Of a stretch of DNA of 64,000 nt, positions 17,882 to 25,677 are shown in pieces. The DNA lies in assembly GCF_008329605.1 (NCBI RefSeq), contig NZ_NPKO01000009.1, positions 186,001 to 250,000 of the forward strand. Reading direction: 5' to 3'. The notes beneath the pieces are model-generated. The model had not been told where the DNA came from. It did no database searches and worked only from the letters and a program-made list of their open reading frames with translations. Position 1 is the first letter of the stretch. Each line of letters begins with the position of its first letter. Made by a program: the position numbers and the translations under genes. This DNA is from Mycolicibacterium sp. P9-64 (lineage in GTDB: Bacteria > Actinomycetota > Actinomycetes > Mycobacteriales > Mycobacteriaceae).

Positions 17882-19381
17882 CTATTGCGGCAGCCGCGTT
17901 CGCCTCCCGATCGGCACCCGCAGGACCACCTCGGTCCCCCCGTTCGGCGCTTCGTGCATGCCGAGCGAGCCATCGAGCTCCGCCGCCACCAGCGTCCGCA
18001 CGATCTGCAATCCCAACCGATCCGACTTCTCCAGGCTGAATCCTTCAGGGAGCCCGCGGCCGTCATCGTTGACCACGACGTCGAGCCACCGGGCGGACCG
18101 CTCCGAGCGGATCGTCACGCAGCCCTGCGTCGTCGAGGCGTCGTAGGCGTGTTCGATCGCGTTCTGCACCAACTCCGTGACCACCATCACCAGAGCCGTG
18201 GCCCGGTCCGCGTCGAGCACGCCGAGATCGCCCTCACGCACGATCCGGATCGGAGTGTCCACCGACGCAACGTCGTTCATGATCGGCAGGATCCGGTCGA
18301 CCACCTCGTCCAGGTTGACCTCCTCGTCCACCGACATCGACAGCACGTCGTGCACCATCGCAATGGACGACACGCGGCGCACCGACTCGATCAACGCCTC
18401 GCGACCCTCTGGATTGTTGGTCCGACGGGCCTGCAGCCGCAGCAGCGCGGCCACCGTCTGGAGGTTGTTCTTCACCCTGTGGTGAATCTCGCGGATGGTC
18501 GCGTCCTTGGACAGCAGAGCGCGGTCGCGCCGTTTCACCTCGGTGACGTCGCGGATGAGCACGGCCGCGCCGGCAGCCGTCCCGCTTGCCACCAGAGGCA
18601 GCGTTCGCAGCAGGACGGCGGCACCGCCCGCGTCGACCTCCATCCGCATGCTGGAGCCGCCGGCAAGTGAGTCGCGGACGTGGTTGGCCAGTTCCTGCGC
18701 CTCGAACGGGTCCGAGATGAGGGGGCGAGTCACCGTCACCAGGTTGTGGCCCTCGAGCTCGGCGGCAAGACCCATGCGGTGATAGGCCGAGATCGCGTTG
18801 GGGCTGGCGTACACCACCCCGCCGTCGACGTCGAGGCGGATGAAGCCGTCGCCAACGCGGGGGCTGGACCGCGACATCGCCAAATCCCCCACGTTGGGGA
18901 ACGTGCCCTCGGACAGCATGCGCAACAGACCGCGGGCGCAGTCCAGATAGGCGCGCTCCAACGGGCTGGCCTTGCGCCGGTCGGCCAATGCGGTCTGGTG
19001 GGTCAGTACCGCGACCACCCGATCGGCGTGACGGACGGGGACGGCCTCGACGTTGAGCCAGACGCCGTCGTGTGAATCCCCTTGCCCCGCATCGCTTTCC
19101 CGGCCAATGTGGCCTGACGCGAACGCAGCGGTCACGACGGGCATGTCATCGCCGGTGTTGAGGGTGCCGACCGCGTCGGCCAGCAGGACGGTCGGCGCGG
19201 TATTGGGCCGGACCTGGGCCACGCACGCCAGGCTGCCATCGTCGCGCCGGACCCACATCAAGTAGTCGGCGAAGGACAGGTCGGCGAGCAGCTGCCACTC
19301 GCCCACCACCGCATGCAGGTGATCGACGGCGTTGCCGGGCAGGACGGTGTGCTCGGCGAGCAGGTCACCGAGGGTGGACAT
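17882..19381 (-). CDS. pdtaS: PdtaS-type cytosolic sensor histidine kinase
   Basis: The protein has 499 residues and no transmembrane helix. An N-terminal GAF-like domain (about 1-150) and a PAS domain (about 175-280) precede a HisKA_2 dimerisation helix with IREIHHRVKNNLQTVAALL near residue 298. A HATPase domain with ELVQNAIEHAYD (N box) and NDDGRGLPEG follows. This matches the kinase of the PdtaS-PdtaR system, whose partner is an ANTAR antiterminator encoded elsewhere. The ATG at 19381 gives the usual length. The gene converges on whiB1 across the terminator. Confidence 0.94.
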   Translation of the reverse strand: MSTLGDLLAEHTVLPGNAVDHLHAVVGEWQLLADLSFADYLMWVRRDDGSLACVAQVRPNTAPTVLLADAVGTLNTGDDMPVVTAAFASGHIGRESDAGQGDSHDGVWLNVEAVPVRHADRVVAVLTHQTALADRRKASPLERAYLDCARGLLRMLSEGTFPNVGDLAMSRSSPRVGDGFIRLDVDGGVVYASPNAISAYHRMGLAAELEGHNLVTVTRPLISDPFEAQELANHVRDSLAGGSSMRMEVDAGGAAVLLRTLPLVASGTAAGAAVLIRDVTEVKRRDRALLSKDATIREIHHRVKNNLQTVAALLRLQARRTNNPEGREALIESVRRVSSIAMVHDVLSMSVDEEVNLDEVVDRILPIMNDVASVDTPIRIVREGDLGVLDADRATALVMVVTELVQNAIEHAYDASTTQGCVTIRSERSARWLDVVVNDDGRGLPEGFSLEKSDRLGLQIVRTLVAAELDGSLGMHEAPNGGTEVVLRVPIGRRTRLPQ

Positions 19382-19407
19382 CGCAGACTTTCAGCGTGTG
19401 GCGCGCT

Positions 19408-19623
19408 CTAGCTGATGACGGCGATGAGGTCGCCGGCCTGAATGACGTCGCCGACGGCCACCTTGACCTCGGTGACCGTTCCTGCCGCCTCGGCCAGCAC
19501 GGGAATCTCCATCTTCATCGACTCCAGCAGGACGACGGTGTCACCAGCGCCGATCTGATCGCCCTCGCTCACCACGACCTCCAGCACACTGGCCACGATC
19601 TCCGCGCGAACGTCCTCGGCCAT
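19408..19623 (-). CDS. Biotinylated biotinyl/lipoyl-domain protein TB7.3
   Basis: This 71-residue protein is a free-standing biotin carboxyl carrier-type domain, with the biotin-acceptor sequence ESMKME centred on Lys near residue 37 flanked by two beta hairpins. The M. tuberculosis orthologue (Rv3221c, TB7.3) is known to be biotinylated. No carboxylase subunit is adjacent. The stop lies 26 bp upstream of the pdtaS start on the same strand, so the two may be cotranscribed. Length and motif fit exactly. Confidence 0.93.
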   Translation of the reverse strand: MAEDVRAEIVASVLEVVVSEGDQIGAGDTVVLLESMKMEIPVLAEAAGTVTEVKVAVGDVIQAGDLIAVIS

Positions 19624-19793
19624 CTTCACTCCGCTCGTCTTTCTCCGGTCGCCGGGGTTTCGGGCGACCGTGGAACTCCTACGCACACCTACGCAACGCT
19701 GCGCGTCCATCGAACCACGAGATCGCGTTTGGAACTGCACACCTCGGTCATGAGACACTAGGGACAAGCAACCAGACCTATTGGAGGACCATC

Positions 19794-19886
19794 ATGGCCA
19801 AGCGTGGCCGTAAGAAGCGCGACCGCAAGCACACCAAGGCGAACCACGGCAAGCGCCCCAACTGCGGTTCCAAGGCAGTCAAGTAG
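19794..19886 (+). CDS. Small ribosomal protein bL37
   Basis: This 30-codon gene begins MAKRGRKKRDRKH. It matches the actinobacterial 50S protein bL37 found in mycobacterial ribosome structures, a peptide of about 24 residues lying on the 23S rRNA. Here the frame continues past the usual KRPN end by about seven residues (CGSKAVK). A strong GGAGG lies eight bases before the ATG. The gene stands alone between TB7.3 and rshA, which are both on the opposite strand. It is too short for most gene finders. Confidence 0.9.
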   Translation: MAKRGRKKRDRKHTKANHGKRPNCGSKAVK

Positions 19887-19892
19887 CAGTCG

Positions 19893-20204
19893 CTAGCCGC
19901 GGATGATCGTGGTGCGGCTGATCTCGATCCGCAGCCTCTGACGAAGCGTGTCCGGCGCCTTGTCACCGCTGCACTTGGTCGCGATCAGCCGCTTCACGCG
20001 CTCCTCGACGCCGTACTGGCGGAGGCACGTCGGGCATTCTTCGAGATGATGACGCAGCTTGTCGCGCGTCTCAGTGGTGCATTCGCCATCCAGCAGCGTC
20101 CATACCTCTGCGATCACCGCTGCGCACTCGGGATGATCGGGATCTACCGGGCCGATCGGCGGCTGAAAATCGTGGCCCACGGGGTGCGAGAAGTCGTTGT
20201 TCAC
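19893..20204 (-). CDS. rshA: RshA, zinc-associated anti-sigma factor of SigH
   Basis: The protein has 103 residues. The ZAS-type motif is visible as HHLEECPTC (HxxxCxxC) near residues 51-59, with a further His and Cys toward the N-terminus. RshA-type proteins bind SigH and release it on thiol oxidation. Its GTG start overlaps the sigH stop by four bases (GTGA), so synthesis of sigma and anti-sigma is coupled. The N-terminus is His- and Pro-rich. Confidence 0.93.
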   Translation of the reverse strand: MNNDFSHPVGHDFQPPIGPVDPDHPECAAVIAEVWTLLDGECTTETRDKLRHHLEECPTCLRQYGVEERVKRLIATKCSGDKAPDTLRQRLRIEISRTTIIRG

Positions 20205-20836
20205 GACGAAACCCCCTCCGCGTCGAGCTGCTGACCTCGCAGGAAGCCGCGATCGCGTGCCACGTCGGCAAGTAGTCCACGCAGCTGCTTGCGGCCACGG
20301 TGCAGCCGGGACATGACCGTCCCGATCGGGGTATCCATGATCTCTGCGATCTCCTTGTACGGGAATCCTTCGACATCGGCGTAGTACACCGCCATCCTGA
20401 ATTCCTCCGGCAGCGCCTGCAGCGCCGCCTTGATCTCGGTATCGGGCAGTGCCTCCATGGCCTCGACCTCGGCCGACCGCAATCCAGTGGACGAATGCTC
20501 GGCATTCGCCGCGAGCTGCCAGTCGGTGATCTCCTCGGTCGGATACTCAGCCGGCTGACGTTGCTTCTTGCGATAGCTGTTGATGTAGGTGTTGGTCAGG
20601 ATGCGGTACAGCCATGCCTTGAGGTTGGTGCCCTCACGGAATGACCGAAAGCCAGCGTAGGCCTTGACCATGGTTTCTTGCAGCAGGTCTTCGGCATCCG
20701 CCGGGTTGCGGGTCATCCGCAGGGCGCCACCGTAGAGCTGGTCGAGCAGCGGAATCGCATCACGCTCGAAGCGCGCGGTCAGTTCGGCGTCCGTCTCTTC
20801 CGGCGCCGTGGAAATCGACCCGTCGACGTCTGTCAT
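20201..20836 (-). CDS. sigH: SigH, extracytoplasmic-function sigma factor for oxidative and heat stress
   Basis: The 211-residue form matches M. tuberculosis SigH. The region 2 sequence NPADAEDLLQETMVKAY and the region 4 HTH sequence GFPYKEIAEIMDTPIGTVMSRLHRG (quoted in pieces: GFPYKEIAEIM then GTVMSRLHRG) are clear. The ATG at 20836 matches the known N-terminus. A second in-frame ATG at 20920 has a much better GGAGG and would add 28 residues, giving a 239-residue form. Both lie downstream of a SigH-type promoter, so a long stress-induced isoform is possible. The downstream partner is rshA. Confidence 0.93.
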   Translation of the reverse strand: MTDVDGSISTAPEETDAELTARFERDAIPLLDQLYGGALRMTRNPADAEDLLQETMVKAYAGFRSFREGTNLKAWLYRILTNTYINSYRKKQRQPAEYPTEEITDWQLAANAEHSSTGLRSAEVEAMEALPDTEIKAALQALPEEFRMAVYYADVEGFPYKEIAEIMDTPIGTVMSRLHRGRKQLRGLLADVARDRGFLRGQQLDAEGVSS

Positions 20837-20986
20837 GTGAGTCAGCACCGTCCCCTCTGTAGCGGCCCCAGCGAATGGGTCCGGCAGGTCCACCGGACGT
20901 TCTAGGCAAGCCGTTTGCATCACGGTTTCCCCTCCAATCGTAGAGGTAGGCACAGACAGGCACGTCTGACCGGGCTGACTGGCTTG

Positions 20987-21017
20987 CATAACGGCTTCCT
21001 CGTGCCACCTTGTTCCC
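20987..21017 (-). promoter_or_regulatory. SigH-type autoregulatory promoter of sigH
   Basis: On the minus strand GGGAACA is followed after 17 bp by CGTTATG, matching the GGAA(C/T)-N17-19-GTT promoters read by SigH and SigR. It lies about 65 bp upstream of the ATG at 20920 and 150 bp upstream of that at 20836. The -35 element is the edge of a 25-bp tandem repeat. Confidence 0.7.
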
Positions 21018-21103
21018 TCCCGCCGTCCCACCCGACGTTCCCTCCCGCCGTCCCACCCGACGTTCCCTCCCGCCGTACCCACCCGACGTTCCCTCCCGCC
21101 GTC
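21012..21103 (+). repeat. 25-bp tandem repeat (3.6 copies) between sigH and ybaK
   Basis: Units begin GTTCCCTCCCGCCGT at 21012, 21037, 21062 and 21088; one unit carries an extra base and the last is truncated. Read on the minus strand, every copy offers GGGAAC, the -35 core of a SigH-type promoter. Only the first copy also has a -10 at the right distance. Confidence 0.9.
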
Positions 21104-21105
21104 GT

Positions 21106-21111
21106 TAGGGT
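21106..21111 (+). promoter_or_regulatory. Leaderless-type -10 element for ybaK
   Basis: TAGGGT ends 6 nt before the GTG start at 21118, so transcription should begin at the start codon. Confidence 0.55.
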
Positions 21112-21117
21112 GATCCC

Positions 21118-21609
21118 GTGGCGAGCGCAGCGACTCCGGCAATCTCCGCGCTTCTCGCGGCGAAGGTTCCGCACGAGGTGTTGCGGTTCCACCACGATCC
21201 CCGGGCCGAGTCGTTCGGCGCGGAGGCCGCCGACGAACTCGCAGTCACCGCCGGAGTCGAACCGGCGCAGGTCTTCAAGACGCTCGTCGTCGCGGTACCC
21301 AACGGGCTCGCCGTGGCAGTGCTCCCCGTGCCGTTCAAGTTGTCCCTGAAGGCCGCGGCCTCGGCACTCGGCGTGGCGAAGGCGGCCATGGCCGAACGCG
21401 CCGCCGCGGAGCGGTCGACGGGCTACGTGATCGGCGGCATCTCGCCGCTCGGGCAGCGCAAGCCGCTGCCGACGGTGGTCGACGCCTCAGCGCTGAGCTG
21501 GGAGCGAGTGCTGTGCAGCGCGGGCAAGCGCGGCTGGGACGTGGCTCTGGATCCGCGGGACCTGGTCCGCCTCACCAACGCGGCGACCGCCGATATTTGC
21601 GCGCTCTAG
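21118..21609 (+). CDS. ybaK: YbaK/EbsC-type Cys-tRNA(Pro) deacylase
   Basis: This 163-residue protein of the YbaK/ProRS editing-domain family hydrolyses Cys wrongly attached to tRNA(Pro). Family features are FKTLVV with its conserved Lys near residue 61 and the GYVIGGISPLGQRKPLPTVVD block, quoted in part as GGISPLGQ and LPTVVD. The GTG start has a leaderless-type -10. In M. tuberculosis the corresponding region is, as I recall, split into two short frames, so an intact copy here is notable. The SDR gene follows by 21 bp. Confidence 0.9.
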   Translation: MASAATPAISALLAAKVPHEVLRFHHDPRAESFGAEAADELAVTAGVEPAQVFKTLVVAVPNGLAVAVLPVPFKLSLKAAASALGVAKAAMAERAAAERSTGYVIGGISPLGQRKPLPTVVDASALSWERVLCSAGKRGWDVALDPRDLVRLTNAATADICAL

Positions 21610-21618
21610 AGCGCCGCA

Positions 21619-21624
21619 TAGGGT
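21619..21624 (+). promoter_or_regulatory. Leaderless-type -10 element for the SDR gene
   Basis: TAGGGT ends 6 nt before the ATG at 21631, the same spacing as upstream of ybaK, so the SDR gene may have its own leaderless transcript. Confidence 0.5.
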
Positions 21625-21630
21625 GAGCCC

Positions 21631-22476
21631 ATGTCGCTCTCCGGGAAGACCATGTTCATCTCCGGTGCCAGCCGGGGCATCGGATTGGCCATTGCCAAGA
21701 AGGCCGCCGCCGACGGCGCCAATATCGCGCTCGTCGCCAAGACGGCCGAGCCGCACCCCAAGCTGGAGGGCACGGTCTACACCGCGGCCAAGGAGATCGA
21801 GGAGGCCGGCGGGCAGGCCCTGCCGATCGTCGGCGACATCCGCGACGGCGACTCGGTGGACGGCGCCGTCGCCAAGGCCGTCGAGCAGTTCGGCGGCATC
21901 GACATCTGCGTCAACAACGCATCGGCGATCAACCTCGGCTCGATCACCGAGGTGCCGCTCAAACGCTTCGACCTGATGAACGGCATCCAGGTGCGCGGCA
22001 CCTACTCGGTATCGCAGGCCTGTATCCCCCACATGATCGGCCGCGAGAACCCGCACATCCTCACCCTGTCGCCGCCGATCCGGCTGGAGTCGGAGTGGCT
22101 CAAGCCGACGGCGTACATGATGGCCAAGTTCGGCATGACGTTGTGCGCCCTCGGCATTGCCGAGGAGATGCGGGAGAACGGCATCGCGTCGAACACCCTG
22201 TGGCCGCGGACGCTGGTCGCGACCGCCGCCGTGCAGAACCTGCTCGGCGGTGACGAGGCGATGGCCCGCGCGCGCAAGCCCTCGGTGTACTCCGACGCCG
22301 CGTACGTGATCCTCAACAAGCCGTCCCGTGAGTACACCGGCCAGAGCCTGCTGTGCGAGGACGTGCTGCTGGCCAACGGAGTCTCCGACCTGTCGGTCTA
22401 CGACTGCGTGCCTGGCTCGGACCTCGGCGTCGACCTGTGGGTCGACACCCCGAACCCACCCGGATACGGCTCCTAG
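21631..22476 (+). CDS. Short-chain dehydrogenase/reductase, HSDL2-like (Rv3224-like)
   Basis: The protein has 281 residues and a Rossmann fold. The cofactor loop is GASRGIG near residues 12-18, NNAS follows near residue 95, and the active-site Tyr/Lys pair is in TAYMMAKFG. The catalytic Ser position reads LSPP. The pattern resembles the N-terminal domain of hydroxysteroid-dehydrogenase-like protein 2, without its sterol-carrier domain. NADP(H)-dependent oxidoreduction of a lipid or steroid-like substrate is plausible. The last four bases overlap the SRAP gene on the other strand. Confidence 0.88.
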   Translation: MSLSGKTMFISGASRGIGLAIAKKAAADGANIALVAKTAEPHPKLEGTVYTAAKEIEEAGGQALPIVGDIRDGDSVDGAVAKAVEQFGGIDICVNNASAINLGSITEVPLKRFDLMNGIQVRGTYSVSQACIPHMIGRENPHILTLSPPIRLESEWLKPTAYMMAKFGMTLCALGIAEEMRENGIASNTLWPRTLVATAAVQNLLGGDEAMARARKPSVYSDAAYVILNKPSREYTGQSLLCEDVLLANGVSDLSVYDCVPGSDLGVDLWVDTPNPPGYGS

Positions 22477-23264
22477 AGCAGAGTCGCCTGCTCGGCCTCC
22501 GGCTCGGCCGGCTCGATGAGCTCGGGACCGTTGTTGCGAACGCTGTTCACCAATCGCGACACCTCCCGGATCTCGATCCGGTCCAGGTCGCCGTGGCCGC
22601 GCAGCAGGCCCTCGTCGATCGGAGCGTCCGGATCCAGCCAGCGGTCCCAGTCCCGTTCGCTGATGGTCAATGGCATCCGGTCGTGGATCTCGGCCAGCGG
22701 ACCCGCCGCATCGGTGGTGATGATGGTGCAGCTCAGCAGCGGCGGGAGGTCGGACGGAGCACCTGAGTCTCTGGCGGGCCGCCAGGTGGACCACAGCCCG
22801 GCCATGTAGAGCAGTTCGCCGTCGCCGCCGTACATGTAGAACGGCGTCTTCGCAGCCTTCTTGCCGGACGCCAGCTCGCCGTTGGGCCGCCACTCGTACC
22901 AGCCGTCCATCGGGATCAGGCACCGCTTGCCCTTGGCCGAGCTGCGGAACGCCGGTGACGTGGTCAGCTTCTCGGAGCGGGCGTTGATCAGCAGCGGGCC
23001 CTTGGTGTCCGGTCCACCGTCCTCGCCGGTCTTCACCCACGGCGGGATCAGGCCCCACCGCATCAGCCGTACGCGGCGCGTCGACTCGTCGTCGGGTTCG
23101 GAGTGCCGTTTGACCACGGTGCTGATGGTGGTGGTGGGCGCGACGTTGTAGTTCGGCCCCGGTGCGTCCTTCGTGGCGTTGTTCGCCGCCGTGCTTTCAT
23201 CGATTGCCTTGATCTTCTCGGCGAGCAATGCCGGATCCGTCGTCACCGCAAAACGCCCACACAT
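22473..23264 (-). CDS. SRAP-family (YedK/HMCES) abasic-site shielding protein (Rv3226c-like)
   Basis: The 263-residue SRAP protein starts MCGRF. Cys2 is the residue that, after Met removal, forms a thiazolidine crosslink with abasic sites in single-stranded DNA. Other family blocks present are NVAPTT, the MRWGLIPPW segment, NARSEK, RCLIPMDGWYEW and the late IHDRMP with its conserved His. Upstream in-frame Met codons would bury Cys2, so the ATG at 23264 is required. It is divergent from aroA with about 46 bp between starts. Confidence 0.93.
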   Translation of the reverse strand: MCGRFAVTTDPALLAEKIKAIDESTAANNATKDAPGPNYNVAPTTTISTVVKRHSEPDDESTRRVRLMRWGLIPPWVKTGEDGGPDTKGPLLINARSEKLTTSPAFRSSAKGKRCLIPMDGWYEWRPNGELASGKKAAKTPFYMYGGDGELLYMAGLWSTWRPARDSGAPSDLPPLLSCTIITTDAAGPLAEIHDRMPLTISERDWDRWLDPDAPIDEGLLRGHGDLDRIEIREVSRLVNSVRNNGPELIEPAEPEAEQATLL

Positions 23265-23310
23265 GACTCCCATGGTTGCAGACATCGCCGACAAGGCAGG
23301 ATGGACGGCG

Positions 23311-24618
23311 ATGGATCCCCTGGACAGCTGGCCAGCACCGCTGGCCGCGAACCCCGTACGTGCGACCGTGGCCGTGCCCGGCTCGAAGTCGCAGACCAAC
23401 CGCGCGTTGGTGCTTGCCGCGTTGGCGACCCCGCAGGGCGCCTCGACCGTGGGCGGCGCGCTGCGCAGCCGCGACACCGACCTCATGATCGGGGCGCTGC
23501 AGACCCTCGGCGTCGTCCTCGACGGCCCCGGCACCGAGCTTTCCGTGAGCGGCGCGATCGACCCCGCTCCTGGCGCGACAATCGACTGCGGGCTGGCGGG
23601 CACCGTGCTGCGCTTCGTGCCTCCGGTCGCCGCGCTGGGAACCGTGGCCGTGACGTTCGACGGCGACGAGCAGGCCCGGTCGCGGCCCATCGCTCCCCTG
23701 CTCGACGCCGTGCGCGCCCTCGGCGTCGCGCTGGACGGCGACGGGCTGCCGTTCCGCGTGCACGGCAACGGATCCGTGGCTGGCGGCACCGTCGAGATCG
23801 ATGCCTCCGCATCGTCACAGTTCGTGTCGGGGCTGCTGCTGTCGGGCGCCACGTTCACATCGGGGTTGACGGTGATCCACACCGGCGAGTCGGTGCCGTC
23901 GGCACCACACGTCGCGATGACGGTGACGATGCTGCGCGACGCGGGCGTCGACGTGGACGACACGCAAGCCAACCGGTGGCACGTCTCCCCTGGCCCAATT
24001 GCGGCGCGGCACTGGGCCATCGAGCCAGACCTGTCCAACTCCGTGCCGTTCCTCGCCGCGGCGCTCGTCACCGGCGGCGCGGTTCGGGTGCCTGGCTGGC
24101 CACGGGTCAGCGTGCAACCGGCCGAGGTCATCATCGAGTTGCTCGAGAAGATCGGAGCCGTTGTCCAACAAACGGATTCCTACCTCGAGGTGTCCGGACC
24201 CGAGAGCTTCGGCGGCTTCGATGTCGACCTGCACGCCGTCGGCGAGCTGGCGCCATCCGTCGCGGCCATCGCCGCGCTTGCCGAGCCGGGGTCGGTGTCC
24301 AGGTTGAGCGGCATCGCCCATCTGCGGGGCCACGAGACCGACCGGCTGGCCGCGCTCACCGCCGAGATCAATGGCCTTGGCGGCCGGTGCGAGGAGTCCG
24401 ACGACGGGCTGGTCATCACCGCCACGCCGTTGCACGGCGGCATCTGGCGCTCGTACGCCGACCATCGGATGGCGACGGCAGGTGCCATCGTCGGACTGCG
24501 CGTGGTCGGGGTCGCTGTCGAGGACATCGCGACCACTGCCAAGACACTGCCCGACTTCCCTGGCATGTGGGCGAACATGCTTGCCGGGCAATCGATTAGC
24601 GGCCCGGCTCACGCATGA
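23311..24618 (+). CDS. aroA: 3-phosphoshikimate 1-carboxyvinyltransferase (EPSP synthase)
   Basis: The 435-residue enzyme of the shikimate pathway transfers the enolpyruvyl group of PEP to shikimate-3-phosphate. The PEP/S3P-binding motif GSKSQTNRALVLAALA is near residues 25-40, the LxCGxAGT-type loop (DCGLAGT) is near residue 92, and SYADHRMA is near residue 391. The ATG at 23311 gives the usual length; a longer frame upstream overlaps the SRAP gene on the other strand. rsgA follows by 10 bp. Confidence 0.95.
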   Translation: MDPLDSWPAPLAANPVRATVAVPGSKSQTNRALVLAALATPQGASTVGGALRSRDTDLMIGALQTLGVVLDGPGTELSVSGAIDPAPGATIDCGLAGTVLRFVPPVAALGTVAVTFDGDEQARSRPIAPLLDAVRALGVALDGDGLPFRVHGNGSVAGGTVEIDASASSQFVSGLLLSGATFTSGLTVIHTGESVPSAPHVAMTVTMLRDAGVDVDDTQANRWHVSPGPIAARHWAIEPDLSNSVPFLAAALVTGGAVRVPGWPRVSVQPAEVIIELLEKIGAVVQQTDSYLEVSGPESFGGFDVDLHAVGELAPSVAAIAALAEPGSVSRLSGIAHLRGHETDRLAALTAEINGLGGRCEESDDGLVITATPLHGGIWRSYADHRMATAGAIVGLRVVGVAVEDIATTAKTLPDFPGMWANMLAGQSISGPAHA

Positions 24619-24628
24619 GAGCGGGCGC

Positions 24629-25618
24629 TTGAGATCCCGCGATTACGACGAGTCCGACGTCCGGGTGCGCCCGGGCAAGGGCTCGCGGCCGCGGACCAAG
24701 ACCCGACCCGACTATGCCGACGCCGAGGCGGCGATGGTCGTCACCGTCGACCGAGGCCGGTGGGGCTGTGCGCTGGGCGGTGACCCGGACCGGGTGATCG
24801 TCGCGATGCGGGCGCGCGAGCTCGGCAGGACCCCGATCGTGGTCGGCGACGACGTGGACGTCGTCGGGGATCTGTCGGGGCTTCAGGACACTCTTGCTCG
24901 CATCGTTCGGCGTGGTCAGCGTCGAACGGTGTTGCGCCGCACCGCCGATGACACCGATCCCACCGAGCGGGTGGTAGTCGCCAACGCCGACCAGTTGTTG
25001 ATCGTCGTCGCGCTGGCCGATCCCCCGCCGCGCACGGGGTTCGTCGAGCGGGCGTTGATCGCCGCCTACGCGGGCGGGCTGGAGCCGATCCTGTGCCTGA
25101 CGAAGACCGACCTTGCGCCGCCGGAACCCTTCGCGGCCCAGTTCGCCGGGCTGGACCTGACCGTGGTGACGGCAGGGCGCGACGCCTCGATCGACGTCAT
25201 CACCGACATGCTCGCAGGGAAGATCACGGTGCTGCTGGGCCACTCCGGAGTCGGGAAGTCGACACTGGTGAATCGCATTCTGCCGTCAGCACATCGGGCG
25301 ACAGGGGTGGTGTCGGGCGTCGGCAAGGGCAAGCACACGTCGTCGCAGTCGGTGGCGCTGCCACTACCGCAGTCGGGGTGGATCATCGACACCCCGGGGG
25401 TGCGGTCGTTCGGGCTGGCTCACATCGCGCCGGACGACGTGATGCTGGCCTTCTCCGATCTCGCCGCGGCCATCGAGGATTGCCCGCGCGGGTGCGGCCA
25501 CCTCGGCGCACCCGCCGATCCGGACTGTGCGTTGGACGCGCTGACCGGGCATGCCGCCGACCGAGTTCTTGCCGCCAGACGGTTGTTGGCGGCGATGGCC
25601 GAGGGCGAGGTCCACTGA
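24629..25618 (+). CDS. rsgA: RsgA, ribosome small-subunit-dependent GTPase
   Basis: The 329-residue GTPase has circularly permuted motifs: G4 (TKTD) precedes G1 (GHSGVGKST) and G3 (DTPGV). A C-terminal zinc knuckle (DCPRGCGH...PDC) follows, as in RsgA/YjeQ, which assists late 30S maturation. The start proposed is TTG at 24629, giving LRSRDYDESDVRVRP. This matches the N-terminus I recall from M. tuberculosis, and no in-frame ATG or GTG lies nearer. The TGA stop is part of an inverted repeat that probably ends transcription. Confidence 0.92.
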   Translation: MRSRDYDESDVRVRPGKGSRPRTKTRPDYADAEAAMVVTVDRGRWGCALGGDPDRVIVAMRARELGRTPIVVGDDVDVVGDLSGLQDTLARIVRRGQRRTVLRRTADDTDPTERVVVANADQLLIVVALADPPPRTGFVERALIAAYAGGLEPILCLTKTDLAPPEPFAAQFAGLDLTVVTAGRDASIDVITDMLAGKITVLLGHSGVGKSTLVNRILPSAHRATGVVSGVGKGKHTSSQSVALPLPQSGWIIDTPGVRSFGLAHIAPDDVMLAFSDLAAAIEDCPRGCGHLGAPADPDCALDALTGHAADRVLAARRLLAAMAEGEVH

Positions 25619-25672
25619 CATAGCGCCGAGGGCGAGGAAGACCGAGTGCCCTACGCCCCCGGCGCTATGTCA
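25616..25672. terminator. Long inverted repeat between convergent rsgA and desA3
   Basis: TGACATAGCGCCG and its exact complement form a 13-bp stem; after one mismatch five more pairs (GGGCG/CGCCC) extend it. There is no T tract, as for many mycobacterial hairpin terminators. The left arm includes the rsgA stop codon. Confidence 0.7.
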
Positions 25673-25677
25673 ACGAA

